DNA of 64,000 nt from Rhodoferax sp. (GTDB taxonomy: Bacteria > Pseudomonadota > Gammaproteobacteria > Burkholderiales > Burkholderiaceae_C), in the NCBI RefSeq assembly GCF_030697375.1, contig NZ_JAUYQD010000018.1, positions 124,001 to 188,000 on the forward strand, written 5' to 3'. Of the stretch, positions 54,920-63,348 are shown piece after piece. The notes beneath the pieces are model-generated. The model worked only from the letters and a program-made list of their open reading frames with translations, had not been told where the DNA came from and did not search any database. The first letter of the stretch is position 1. Each line of letters begins with the position of its first letter. The translations under genes were made by a program, and so were the position numbers.

Positions 54920-56139
54920 AAAAGCTCAACGTCTTCTTTTGTGGGTGGGGCCAAAGGTGGCTTCTGGGCACTTTGGCGGACAACGGCACAGATTTGTTAT
55001 TTGAGTATTCACCCGAGGCCCTGGCCCAAGGCCTTGAGCTTTCCCCCCGCACCCTCAAACTGCGTCCGCAGGCGTATGGCGATTTTCCGGCCCACCAGCA
55101 CCGGCTTCCTGGCTTGGTGGCGGACGCACTCCCCGACGGCTGGGGCCTGCTCCTGATGGACCGCCTGTTGGCCCAGCAAGGCATAGAGCGCAGCCAAATA
55201 TCCCCGCTGGACCGGCTTGCATTCCTGGGCGAGCGAACCATGGGGGCGCTGGTATTTGCACCCGCCTCCGAGGGGGGCTTGCCCCAGGCCGACCTAGATC
55301 TGCTGGCCCTCGCCAGGGAAGCCAAGGCGGTGGTCGCCGGCAAAGAGAGCGCCGCGCTACGCCAGTTGGTATTGCTGGGGGGCTCACCGCATGGTGCGCG
55401 GCCCAAAGTGCTGGTGCAGTACGACGCCGCCACAGGCCACGTCAGCACGGCAGACACGGGCCCGGGCACGCCCTGGCTGGTCAAATTCCAAGCCCAAAAC
55501 GAACACAAGGAGGTGTGCGCCATGGAGCAGCTGTATGCCCAACTGGCGCGCAGCTGCCTGCTGGAAATGCCAAGAACGCAGTACTTCGACCTGGGGCACG
55601 GCCTGGCCGCTTTTGGCACCGAACGTTTTGACCGCTTTCAGGGCATGCGTGTTCCGGTGCATACCTTGGCGGGTGCGCTGAACCTCAATTTCCGGGAGGC
55701 CCGCATAGGCTACCAAACCCTTTTGCGCGCGACCCAGTTGCTCACCCAAAGCGCGGCGGAGGTCAAAAAGGCGTTTGAACGCTGCGTCTTCAATGTGGTC
55801 TTCAACAACCGGGACGACCATGCCAAGAACTTCTCGTTCCGAATGGACGAACGTTTGCACTGGAAACTGGCGCCCTGCTACGACCTGACCTACAACGAGG
55901 GGCCGGGCGGCGAACACCAGATGGACATCGAAGGCGAAGGACGCGCCCCCACCAAGGCCCATTTGTTGCGGCTGGCCAGCACCAATAGCCTGGAGCCCAC
56001 CTGGGCGGCCCAGGTTATCGACCGCATGGCGGACGCCGCCGGAAACTTCACCACCTTGGCCAAGGACTACGCCATTCGCCCAGCGACCCGCAACACCATG
56101 GCCAAGGCGATTGCGCGAAACTGCCTGCGGATGGCCTAG
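54916..56139 (+). CDS. hipA: HipA-like toxin kinase
   Basis: A 407-residue Ser/Thr kinase toxin. HipA features: N-terminal domain with LPGLVADALPDGWGLLLMDR, the nucleotide loop LGGSPHGARPKVLVQYD, WLVKFQAQNEHKEVCAMEQL, GTERFDRFQGMRVPVHTLAG, the catalytic loop FNNRDDHAKNFSFRMD and LAPCYDLTYNEGPGGEHQMD. In E. coli, HipA phosphorylates glutamyl-tRNA synthetase and induces persistence. All key residues appear intact. Second HipA-type protein in this window, besides the YjjJ-like one. Confidence 0.92.
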   Translation: MKKLNVFFCGWGQRWLLGTLADNGTDLLFEYSPEALAQGLELSPRTLKLRPQAYGDFPAHQHRLPGLVADALPDGWGLLLMDRLLAQQGIERSQISPLDRLAFLGERTMGALVFAPASEGGLPQADLDLLALAREAKAVVAGKESAALRQLVLLGGSPHGARPKVLVQYDAATGHVSTADTGPGTPWLVKFQAQNEHKEVCAMEQLYAQLARSCLLEMPRTQYFDLGHGLAAFGTERFDRFQGMRVPVHTLAGALNLNFREARIGYQTLLRATQLLTQSAAEVKKAFERCVFNVVFNNRDDHAKNFSFRMDERLHWKLAPCYDLTYNEGPGGEHQMDIEGEGRAPTKAHLLRLASTNSLEPTWAAQVIDRMADAAGNFTTLAKDYAIRPATRNTMAKAIARNCLRMA

Positions 56140-56235
56140 CCATGGAAACCTTACAAGGGTTAATGCCGAAGGCCTGACCGCGCAGGGTGGGCTAGCCACT
56201 AAAATTCGCGATTACCCCCAAGCACCGCCTCCACC

Positions 56236-57081
56236 ATGTCCACCCCCATGACCTCCCACCCCGTGCGCAGCCAATACGAAGACTTCATGCGCCATGTGCA
56301 CACCACGGGGGTGTCCAAGATGGACCGCACCGGCACCGGCACGAAAAGCGTGTTTGGCCACCAGATGCGTTTTGACCTGAACGAAGGTTTCCCGCTGGTC
56401 ACCACCAAGAAGGTGCACCTGCGCTCCATCATCCAGGAACTGCTGTGGTTCCTGACCGGCTCCAGCAACAACCAGTGGCTCAAGGAACGCGGCGTGTCCA
56501 TCTGGGACGAGTGGGCACGGCCCGATGGCGACCTGGGCCCGGTCTATGGCGTGCAGTGGCGCAGCTGGCCCACGCCCGACGGTGGCCATATCGACCAGAT
56601 CGCCCAGGTCATCCAGACCCTGAAGACCAACCCCGATTCGCGCCGCATCATCGTCAGCGCCTGGAACGTGGCCGACCTCGACAAGATGGCGCTGATGCCC
56701 TGCCATGCCTTCTTCCAGTTCTATGTGGCACCGGCCACCGAGGCGGGTGGCAAGGGCCGACTCTCCTGCCAGCTCTACCAGCGCAGCGCCGACATCTTTT
56801 TGGGCGTGCCCTTCAACATTGCCAGCTACGCCCTGCTCACCCACATGGTGGCGCAGCAGTGTGACCTGGACGTGGGCGACTTCATCTGGACCGGCGGCGA
56901 CTGCCATATCTACAGCAACCACCACGAACAGGTGGAATTGCAACTCAGCCGCGCCCCGTTGGCCTACCCCACCCTGCACATCAAGCGCCGCCCGGACAGC
57001 CTCTTCGACTACCAGTTTGAAGACTTTGAGGTTCAGGGCTACGAATGCCACCCGGCCATCAAGGCGCCGGTCGCGGTTTGA
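56236..57081 (+). CDS. thyA: Thymidylate synthase
   Basis: A 281-residue enzyme converting dUMP to dTMP with methylenetetrahydrofolate, which is oxidised to dihydrofolate. Signatures: [39 protein letters not shown], catalytic Cys in [32 protein letters not shown] and [18 protein letters not shown]. Dihydrofolate reductase, which recycles its product, is encoded two genes downstream. The next gene starts inside the stop codon. Confidence 0.97.
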   Translation: MSTPMTSHPVRSQYEDFMRHVHTTGVSKMDRTGTGTKSVFGHQMRFDLNEGFPLVTTKKVHLRSIIQELLWFLTGSSNNQWLKERGVSIWDEWARPDGDLGPVYGVQWRSWPTPDGGHIDQIAQVIQTLKTNPDSRRIIVSAWNVADLDKMALMPCHAFFQFYVAPATEAGGKGRLSCQLYQRSADIFLGVPFNIASYALLTHMVAQQCDLDVGDFIWTGGDCHIYSNHHEQVELQLSRAPLAYPTLHIKRRPDSLFDYQFEDFEVQGYECHPAIKAPVAV

Positions 57082-57968
57082 TCACCCGCCGCCAAGCCTG
57101 GGCTCTGCTGGCCCTCACGCTCATGTGGGGCGTGAACTGGCCCATGATGAAACTCTCGCTGCAGGGCATGACGCCGCTGTACTTTCGCGCCAGCACCATG
57201 TCGCTGGGCGCCGCTTGGCTATTTGCCTTTGTCACCCTGCGCGGCGAACGCATGCGTCCCAGCGGGCGCGAATGGGCAGCCATCGCCGGCCTGGGCCTGC
57301 CCAATGTGCTGGGCTGGCACACGCTGTCCATCTTTGGGGTGCAGGAGCTGGCGTCGGGCCGCGCGGCCATTCTGGGCTTCACCATGCCCATCTTCACGGT
57401 GCTGATCGGGGCCCTTTTTTTTGGCGAACGCACCACGCCACGTGTGCGCCTGGCCGTGCTGTGTGCGGGGACGGCCATAGGCCTGCTGCTGTGGCATGAG
57501 CTGCAGCGCCTGAGCGGGCGCCCCACCGGCGTGGCCTGGATGCTGAGCGCCGCGCTGTGCTGGGCGCTGGGCACGGTGCTGTTTCGCCGCGCCCACCTCA
57601 CCCTCTCGCCCATGGTGGTGACGGTGTGGATGCTACTCTTGGGCAGCGGCGTGCTCTGGGTGCTGGCGCTGGCGCTGGAGCCGGCGCCCAACCCCGCCAC
57701 CTTTTCAACGGCCCTGTGGATCAGCCTTGCCTTTGGCGTGCTGGTGAACTACGGCGTGGCACAACTCATTTGGTTTGGCATGGCCCGCAACCTGCCCCCC
57801 GCCACCAGCGCCATGAGCATCATGGCCATCCCCCTGGTCGGCACACTCAGCGCCACCTTCATCGTGGGTGAAACACCGCACTGGCAAGACTGGCTGGCCA
57901 TGGTGTTTGTCATGCTGGCCATCGCCAGCGTCCTTTGGCCCGCATCCAAGCCCTCCACCGCACCCTAA
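57078..57968 (+). CDS. EamA-family (DMT) transporter
   Basis: A 296-residue inner-membrane protein with ten predicted helices and two EamA repeats ([40 protein letters not shown]). Such drug/metabolite exporters act on amino acids or other small molecules. The likely start is a TTG overlapping the thyA stop (TTGA); the next ATG would remove much of the first helix. Its insertion between thyA and folA has no obvious metabolic reason. Confidence 0.87.
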   Translation: MITRRQAWALLALTLMWGVNWPMMKLSLQGMTPLYFRASTMSLGAAWLFAFVTLRGERMRPSGREWAAIAGLGLPNVLGWHTLSIFGVQELASGRAAILGFTMPIFTVLIGALFFGERTTPRVRLAVLCAGTAIGLLLWHELQRLSGRPTGVAWMLSAALCWALGTVLFRRAHLTLSPMVVTVWMLLLGSGVLWVLALALEPAPNPATFSTALWISLAFGVLVNYGVAQLIWFGMARNLPPATSAMSIMAIPLVGTLSATFIVGETPHWQDWLAMVFVMLAIASVLWPASKPSTAP

Positions 57969-57975
57969 GCCCACC

Positions 57976-58488
57976 ATGCCCAACACCCTGCCCCAACTGC
58001 ACCTGATATTTGCCCGCGCCACCAACGGCGTGATCGGACGCCAAGGCACCCTGCCCTGGCACCTGCCCGAAGACATGGCGCATTTCAAGCGCACCACGCT
58101 GGGCTGCCCGGTCATCATGGGGCGCAAGACCTGGGATTCGCTGCCGCCCAAATTTCGCCCGCTGCCGGGGCGCACCAATGTGGTGATTACCCGCCAGACC
58201 GACTGGCAAGCCGAAGGCGCGGTGCGTGCGGGCTCCGTGGAAGACGCCCAGCACCTGTGCGCCGGCCAACCCGACGCCTGGGTGATTGGCGGCGCCCAGA
58301 TTTATGCAGAGGCGCTGCCCCTGGCCAGCACCGCCGTCGTTACGGAGATCGACACCCTGGTTGAAGGGGATGCCTTTGCCCCCACCTTTGGCCCGGACTG
58401 GCAGGAAAGCGCGCGGGAGGCCCACGTCGCCGCCAATGGCCTGCACTACAGTTTTGTCACATGGACCCGCCACACTGGGTCCCCTTAA
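57976..58488 (+). CDS. folA: Dihydrofolate reductase
   Basis: A 170-residue NADPH-dependent enzyme. Signatures: LHLIFARATNGVIGRQGTLP, WHLPEDMAHFKRTTLG with the substrate-binding Asp (Glu/Asp in PEDM), PVIMGRKTWDSLPPKFRPLP, GRTNVVITR and WVIGGAQIYAEALPLA. It restores tetrahydrofolate consumed by ThyA encoded in the same operon. Confidence 0.96.
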   Translation: MPNTLPQLHLIFARATNGVIGRQGTLPWHLPEDMAHFKRTTLGCPVIMGRKTWDSLPPKFRPLPGRTNVVITRQTDWQAEGAVRAGSVEDAQHLCAGQPDAWVIGGAQIYAEALPLASTAVVTEIDTLVEGDAFAPTFGPDWQESAREAHVAANGLHYSFVTWTRHTGSP

Positions 58489-58512
58489 GAACCATTTGAA
58501 AGCGTTTTGACT

Positions 58513-59106
58513 ATGTCTGGACACGGATTCCACGTACACGGCCCACACGACCACGAGCTGGAACACGCCCAACAGGGCGGACACGGTGGCGACCATGGCG
58601 GCGGCATGATCAACCAGATCGCCATGTTCACCGCCATCATTGCCACGATTGGGGCGATTTTTGGCTACATGGGCGGTGCCACCCAGGCCAATGCCGGCTT
58701 GTACAAAAACAACGCCGCCATCAAGAAAACCGAAGCCTCCAACCAATGGAATTTCTTCCAGGCCAAAAGCACCAAGCAATCCCTGGCCGAACTGGCACGG
58801 GACCTGGCCCCGGGGGAAGGCGATAAGGCCAAGTACCAGGCCAAGATCGAGCGCTACGAAAAAGAAAAGGGCGAGATCAAGCTGGTGGCCGACAAGCTGG
58901 AGCTAGAGGCCACCGAATGGGACCACCGGAGCGACGAACAAATGCACCTGCACCACCGCTGGGCGCAGTCCACCACCGTGCTGCAGGTCAGCATCGCCCT
59001 GGCCGCCATCGCTTTGCTGACCAAGAAAAAGTGGCTGGAATACGCCATGTTTGGCGCCGGGGGCGTCGGCTTGGTGGTGGGCGCACTGGCAGTGCTACAT
59101 ATTTAA
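58513..59106 (+). CDS. DUF4337 membrane protein with His-rich N-terminus
   Basis: A 197-residue protein. The first 30 residues are His/Gly-rich (GHGFHVHGPHDHELEHAQQG), possibly metal-binding. Then follow a membrane helix (INQIAMFTAIIATIGAIFGY), a long charged coil (KAKYQAKIERYEKEKGEIKL) and two C-terminal helices (VLQVSIALAAIALLTKKKWL, MFGAGGVGLVVGALAVLHI). The ATG at 58513 is chosen. The final codons and stop lie inside a dispersed repeat. Confidence 0.82.
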   Translation: MSGHGFHVHGPHDHELEHAQQGGHGGDHGGGMINQIAMFTAIIATIGAIFGYMGGATQANAGLYKNNAAIKKTEASNQWNFFQAKSTKQSLAELARDLAPGEGDKAKYQAKIERYEKEKGEIKLVADKLELEATEWDHRSDEQMHLHHRWAQSTTVLQVSIALAAIALLTKKKWLEYAMFGAGGVGLVVGALAVLHI

Positions 59107-59156
59107 TAGCTGCCTGCGCAATATTTACGGGGGCTAGACCCCCATTTCACCTTAAA
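59093..59156 (+). repeat. Dispersed intergenic repeat, short copy
   Basis: GCTACATATTTAATAGC, then TGCCTGCGCAATATTTACGG, GGGCTAGACCC and ATTTCACC. It supplies the stop codon of the DUF4337 gene and fills the gap to the exonuclease gene. Confidence 0.75.
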
Positions 59157-59162
59157 AATCCC

Positions 59163-59930
59163 ATGAAACTGGCCACCTGGAATATCAACTCACTCACCGT
59201 CCGCCTGCCGCAGGTGCTGGACTGGCTGCAAGCCAACCCGGTGGACGTGCTGGCGCTGCAAGAGCTGAAACTGACCGACGACAAGTTTCCCCTGGACGCC
59301 TTTGCCGCAGCGGGGTACCAGGCCCAGTGTTTCGGCCAAAAAACCTACAACGGCGTGGCCCTGCTGACCCGCGCCCCGGTAGAGCGGGTGGTGAAGAATA
59401 TCCCCGGATTTGACGACGACATGGCGCGGGTGATCAGCGCCACGGTGGGCGACATCCGGGTAATCGGTGCCTACTTTCCCAATGGCCAGGAGCCGGGCTC
59501 CGACAAGTTCGAATACAAGATGGAATGGCTCAAGGGCCTGCGCGACTGGGTGAAACAAGAGCTGGTGGCACACCCCAAACTGGTGCTCATGGGCGACTAC
59601 AACATCACCTTTGACGACTTGGACGTGTGGGACCCCGAGGGCCTGCGCGACACCATCCATTGCACCGAAGAAGAGCGCTACCACCTGCGCGCCTTGGTCG
59701 CGCTGGGGCTGGTGGACAGCTTCCGGCTGTTTGACCAGCCACCCAAGAGCTATTCGTGGTGGGACTACCGGAATTTTGCTTTTCGACGCAACCGGGGCCT
59801 GCGCATCGACCACATCCTGGTCAGCAAGGCGCTCCAGCCCCAGGTGACATCGTGTGTGATCGACAAACTGCCCCGCCAAAACGAGCGCCCCAGCGACCAC
59901 GCCCCGGTGGTCATTGCGCTTTCGCTATAG
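59163..59930 (+). CDS. Exonuclease III-family (XthA-like) AP endonuclease
   Basis: A 255-residue DNA repair enzyme. Signatures: MKLATWNINSLTVRLPQVL, metal-binding Glu in LALQELKLTDDKFP, GAYFPNGQEPGSDKFEYKM, LMGDYNITFDDLDVWDP and the terminal RIDHILVSK and RPSDHAPVVI with catalytic Asp-His. It incises DNA 5' to abasic sites and has 3'-5' exonuclease activity in relatives. Confidence 0.93.
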   Translation: MKLATWNINSLTVRLPQVLDWLQANPVDVLALQELKLTDDKFPLDAFAAAGYQAQCFGQKTYNGVALLTRAPVERVVKNIPGFDDDMARVISATVGDIRVIGAYFPNGQEPGSDKFEYKMEWLKGLRDWVKQELVAHPKLVLMGDYNITFDDLDVWDPEGLRDTIHCTEEERYHLRALVALGLVDSFRLFDQPPKSYSWWDYRNFAFRRNRGLRIDHILVSKALQPQVTSCVIDKLPRQNERPSDHAPVVIALSL

Positions 59931-59986
59931 TTTCAGGAGCTGCCTGCGCATATTCCATGCGGGCTGGAGGCCTATTTCACTCCAAA
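59924..59986 (+). repeat. Dispersed intergenic repeat, short copy
   Basis: GCTATAGTTTCAGGAGC, then TGCCTGCGCATATTCCATGC, GGGCTGGAGGCC and TATTTCACTCC. It supplies the stop of the exonuclease gene and reaches the end of ntrC. Confidence 0.75.
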
Positions 59987-61536
59987 CCCAGTTCCTGGAT
60001 CTTGCGCGTGATGGTGTTGCGGCCAATGCCCAGTTTTTGCGCCGCTTCAATACGGCGGCCCCGGGTGGCGGCCAGCGCCGCCAAAATCAGGCGCGACTCG
60101 AAACGCCGGGTCAAGCTGTCCCACACATCGGTGCGCCCCGATTCCAACAGCGCCACCGCTTCGTGTTCCAACTCGATTTCCCATTCTTGCAAAGTCACAT
60201 GCCCCGTTGGCGAAGGCGTTGGCAGCCCGGATGCCACCGGGGCTTCGGATACCTCGCCCACCAGGCCTGACACCCCACCGGCTTCGTCAGGGCTGTGTCC
60301 CTCGTCAGCCCCCGCCTGCAAGCCAGGGCTGTGAAGCGCCCCGGCCATGGGCCCGGCATTGCTGCTGGAGCGGGAAACCTCCACTTCGGGTGGCAAATCC
60401 TTGGGCTCGATCACCTGCGCCGGTGCCATCACCGTCAGCCAGTGGCAAATGTTTTCCAACTGGCGCACATTGCCGGGAAAAGCAAAGCCTTCCAGCCAAC
60501 CCAGCGCTGCGTCCGAGATGCGCTTGGGCTCCACGCCGAGCTGCTGGGCGCTTTGCTGCAGGAAATGCCGGGTCAGCATGGCCACGTCCTCCTTGCGCTC
60601 ACGCAAGGCGGGCAGGCGCAACCGGATGACGTTCAAGCGGTGGAACAAGTCTTCGCGGAAGGCCCCGTCCTTGACGCGCTGCTCCAGGTTCTGGTGCGTG
60701 GCGGCAATCACCCGCACATTGGTTTTGACGGCGCTGTGGCCGCCCACGCGGTAAAAATTGCCGTCGCTCAAGACCCGCAACAAACGCGTCTGCAACTCAA
60801 ACGGCATGTCGCCGATTTCGTCCAGAAACAAGGTGCCGCCATCGGCCTGCTCAAAGCGCCCGCGGCGCATAGTCTGCGCACCCGTGAAGGCGCCGCGCTC
60901 ATGCCCAAACAGCTCGGACTCCAGCAGGTCCTTCGGGATAGCCGCTGTATTGATGGCCACGAACGGACCACCGGCACGCTGTGAGTGTTTGTGCAAGGCG
61001 CGGGCCACCAGCTCTTTGCCGGAGCCGGACTCGCCGGTGATCATCACCGTCACATTGCTTTGGCTTAAGCGCCCAATGGCACGAAACACGTCCTGCATGG
61101 CGGGGGCTTGGCCCAGCATCTCGGGGGCCTCGCCCATGCGCTCTTCGCTCACCTCTTCGCGCTGGCTTTCTTCCACCGCGCGGCGGATCAGCTCCACCGC
61201 CTTGGGCAAGTCAAAGGGTTTGGGCAAATATTCGAAAGCGCCGCCCTGGAAGGCGCTGACCGCGCTGTCCAGGTCCGAAAACGCGGTCATGATGATGACC
61301 GGCAGGCCCGGGTGTTTGGCCTTGACCTTTTCCAGCAACTCCAGCCCCGAGCCGCCGGGCATACGGATGTCGCTGACCAGCACCTGCGGGCCCTCGTCAT
61401 CGGCCGCCGTGTTCAGCGCGGACAGTACATCGCGCGGATTGGAGAAGCTGCGCGTGGGCAGGTGTTCGCGCAGCAGCGCCTTTTCCAGTACGAAGCGGAT
61501 GGACTGGTCATCATCTACGATCCAAATGGGCTTCAT
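59977..61536 (-). CDS. ntrC: Nitrogen regulation response regulator NtrC
   Basis: A 519-residue sigma-54 activator. Receiver (1-120): IWIVDDDQSIRFVLEKAL, Asp in VLVSDIRMPGGSGLEL. AAA+ domain (about 145-385): Walker A GESGSGKELVARALHKH, the sigma-54 contact loop RGAFTGAQ, Walker B GGTLFLDEIGDMP. A Ser/Gly/Pro-rich linker of about 65 residues precedes the Fis-type HTH (ALAATRGRRIEAAQKLGIGR). It activates glnA and nitrogen-assimilation genes when phosphorylated by NtrB. The long linker is noticeable but typical for the group. Confidence 0.96.
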   Translation of the reverse strand: MKPIWIVDDDQSIRFVLEKALLREHLPTRSFSNPRDVLSALNTAADDEGPQVLVSDIRMPGGSGLELLEKVKAKHPGLPVIIMTAFSDLDSAVSAFQGGAFEYLPKPFDLPKAVELIRRAVEESQREEVSEERMGEAPEMLGQAPAMQDVFRAIGRLSQSNVTVMITGESGSGKELVARALHKHSQRAGGPFVAINTAAIPKDLLESELFGHERGAFTGAQTMRRGRFEQADGGTLFLDEIGDMPFELQTRLLRVLSDGNFYRVGGHSAVKTNVRVIAATHQNLEQRVKDGAFREDLFHRLNVIRLRLPALRERKEDVAMLTRHFLQQSAQQLGVEPKRISDAALGWLEGFAFPGNVRQLENICHWLTVMAPAQVIEPKDLPPEVEVSRSSSNAGPMAGALHSPGLQAGADEGHSPDEAGGVSGLVGEVSEAPVASGLPTPSPTGHVTLQEWEIELEHEAVALLESGRTDVWDSLTRRFESRLILAALAATRGRRIEAAQKLGIGRNTITRKIQELGLE

Positions 61537-61615
61537 ATTTTGTTTATCCCCGCGTTAATTCCCTTGCGGAACAGTCCGCCGCGCCACAAGGCGAGCCAGC
61601 GCTGTTCCCCACTGT

Positions 61616-62701
61616 TTAAGGTAACGGAATCAAAATCTTGAAATCCGTTCGGCCTGGCACGCTATCAACCTCGATCAAGCCATGGTGTTGCTGCACAAAG
61701 GTTTGCGCCAATGTGAGCCCTAACCCCGATCCGCCATCCCTGCCCGACACCAGCGGATAGAAAATGCGGTCTTTGATCGAATCTGGCACACCAGGTCCGT
61801 TGTCGATCACATGCAATTCCAATGCCAACCGGTAGCGTTGTTTGCCGAAAGTTATTTGTCGGGATACGCGGGTGCGAAACGTGAGGTTGGCGTCCCCGGC
61901 CGCAATGCGTTCCGCCAGGGCTTGGCAGGCGTTGTGCGCAATATTCAGCACGGTTTGGATCAGTTGCTCGCGGTCCCCGCGAAACTCTGGAATAGAGGTG
62001 TCGTAGTCGCGCACCACCCGCAGCCCTTTGGGGAACTCCGCCAGAATCAGTGAGCGCACCCGCTCGCAGACTTCGTGGATATTGACGTCGCCCACCAGGT
62101 GCGGGCGCCGGTGCGGTGCCAACAAGCGGTCCACCAGGCTTTGCAGCCGGTCCGCCTCGCGGATGATGACCTGGGTGTATTCGGTCAGGTCGGGCGACTC
62201 CATCTCCATTTCCAGCAACTGCGCCGCACCGCGAATGCCGCCCAGGGGGTTTTTGATCTCGTGGGCCAGGTTGCGGATCAGTTCCTTATTGGTCTGGGCC
62301 TGCTCGGCCAGACGGTCTTCGCGGTCCTGGCGGGTTTGCTGCTCCTGCGGCACCATCTCCACAATGATTTCGTCCGCCGGCTGGCTGCTGGTGACGATGA
62401 CATGCACCGGCATGGGCTCCACGCCTACCCGCTTGAGCCAAGCGTCATAACGCAGGGTGGCAAAAGCATTGCCTTGGATGCCTGCCAGCGCACTTTGCAA
62501 CTGCTGCGCCTCGGTGAAAACATCGGCCAAGCAGGAGCCCACTATCATGCGCCGGGAAATGCCGAGCGCATCCTCCAGCGCGGAATTGGAAAAGAGGACA
62601 GTTGCGTCGGTTTGCGCCACGGCCACCAAGGTGGCCAGCAGGTCAAACGATTGAAAGCGCGCAGCAACCGTGGCGCCAGAGGAGTGAGAGGAGGTGTTCA
62701 A
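61616..62701 (-). CDS. ntrB: Nitrogen regulation sensor kinase NtrB
   Basis: A 361-residue cytoplasmic kinase/phosphatase controlled by PII. PAS (residues 20-125), HisKA with NLAHEIKNPLGGIRGAAQLL (phospho-acceptor His), and HATPase with VLNIAHNACQALAERI, DNGPGVPDSIKDRIFYPLVS and GSGLGLTLAQTFV. It lies 79 bases upstream of ntrC in the same direction. Confidence 0.96.
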   Translation of the reverse strand: MNTSSHSSGATVAARFQSFDLLATLVAVAQTDATVLFSNSALEDALGISRRMIVGSCLADVFTEAQQLQSALAGIQGNAFATLRYDAWLKRVGVEPMPVHVIVTSSQPADEIIVEMVPQEQQTRQDREDRLAEQAQTNKELIRNLAHEIKNPLGGIRGAAQLLEMEMESPDLTEYTQVIIREADRLQSLVDRLLAPHRRPHLVGDVNIHEVCERVRSLILAEFPKGLRVVRDYDTSIPEFRGDREQLIQTVLNIAHNACQALAERIAAGDANLTFRTRVSRQITFGKQRYRLALELHVIDNGPGVPDSIKDRIFYPLVSGRDGGSGLGLTLAQTFVQQHHGLIEVDSVPGRTDFKILIPLP

Positions 62702-62706
62702 GCCTG

Positions 62707-63210
62707 CTATTTTGCAGCAGAGGAAGCGGATGCCGCCGACACCCGCCCCAACTCGCGCCGAATACCGGCAATGTCACTCTCGTTGCGGCTGATGCTGGCC
62801 TTGAGTTCAGCCACACGTTCCAGGTATTTCTGATTGTTACGGGTTTCCGGTCCAAGTTTTTCCGGCTCCCCGTTGTTGTATTCCTTGAGCAGCTCCGCCT
62901 GACGGGCTTCGGCCTTTTTGAGTTCCGATTCCAAAATCACCTTGGCATCCGAATCCTTGGCCCGTTGCTCGCCCGCATCCACCCGCTGGCCCGGTTGGGT
63001 GGCGGTGGCAACCCGTGTCGCGGGTGCTGCAGAAGGCTTGTGGGCCTGCACCACCGTGACGTTGCCGCCGGATACCAGTTTGCAATTTTTTGCCTGTGCC
63101 TCCGAAACCGTGTTGGTGTATTCATTGCCGCAACGGTAAATGCGCTCCTGCGCAACAGCGCCAGTGACCATCCACACAGCGGCAAAGGGGATCAGAATGA
63201 GAATTTTCAT
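62707..63210 (-). CDS. Secreted DUF4124-like protein between glnA and ntrB
   Basis: A 167-residue protein with a signal peptide (MKILILIPFAAVWMVTGAVA, cleavage near VAQ). The mature start ERIYRCGNEYTNTVSEAQ resembles DUF4124, which carries conserved Cys. The C-terminal half is a charged coil (LESELKKAEARQAELLKEYN; LERVAELKASISRNESDI). Its function is unknown, but it occupies this place in many betaproteobacteria. Confidence 0.78.
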   Translation of the reverse strand: MKILILIPFAAVWMVTGAVAQERIYRCGNEYTNTVSEAQAKNCKLVSGGNVTVVQAHKPSAAPATRVATATQPGQRVDAGEQRAKDSDAKVILESELKKAEARQAELLKEYNNGEPEKLGPETRNNQKYLERVAELKASISRNESDIAGIRRELGRVSAASASSAAK

Positions 63211-63281
63211 ACGGTATTGACGCATCCATGTGCAATGCTATTGATCCAGTATGCGTCAAAAAGTGCCATAAACCAAAAATC

Positions 63282-63314
63282 AAAAAAAAAGGACGGCAAG
63301 TGCCGTCCTTTTTT
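63282..63314. terminator. Bidirectional intrinsic terminator after glnA
   Basis: GGACGGCA and TGCCGTCC form an 8-bp stem with loop AG. Leftward it is followed by nine U, rightward by six U. It separates glnA from the downstream secreted protein and ntrBC, so those probably have their own promoter in 63211-63281. Confidence 0.92.
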
Positions 63315-63348
63315 AACACCTGACCAGCCGCCACGAAGGCAGCAGGTA

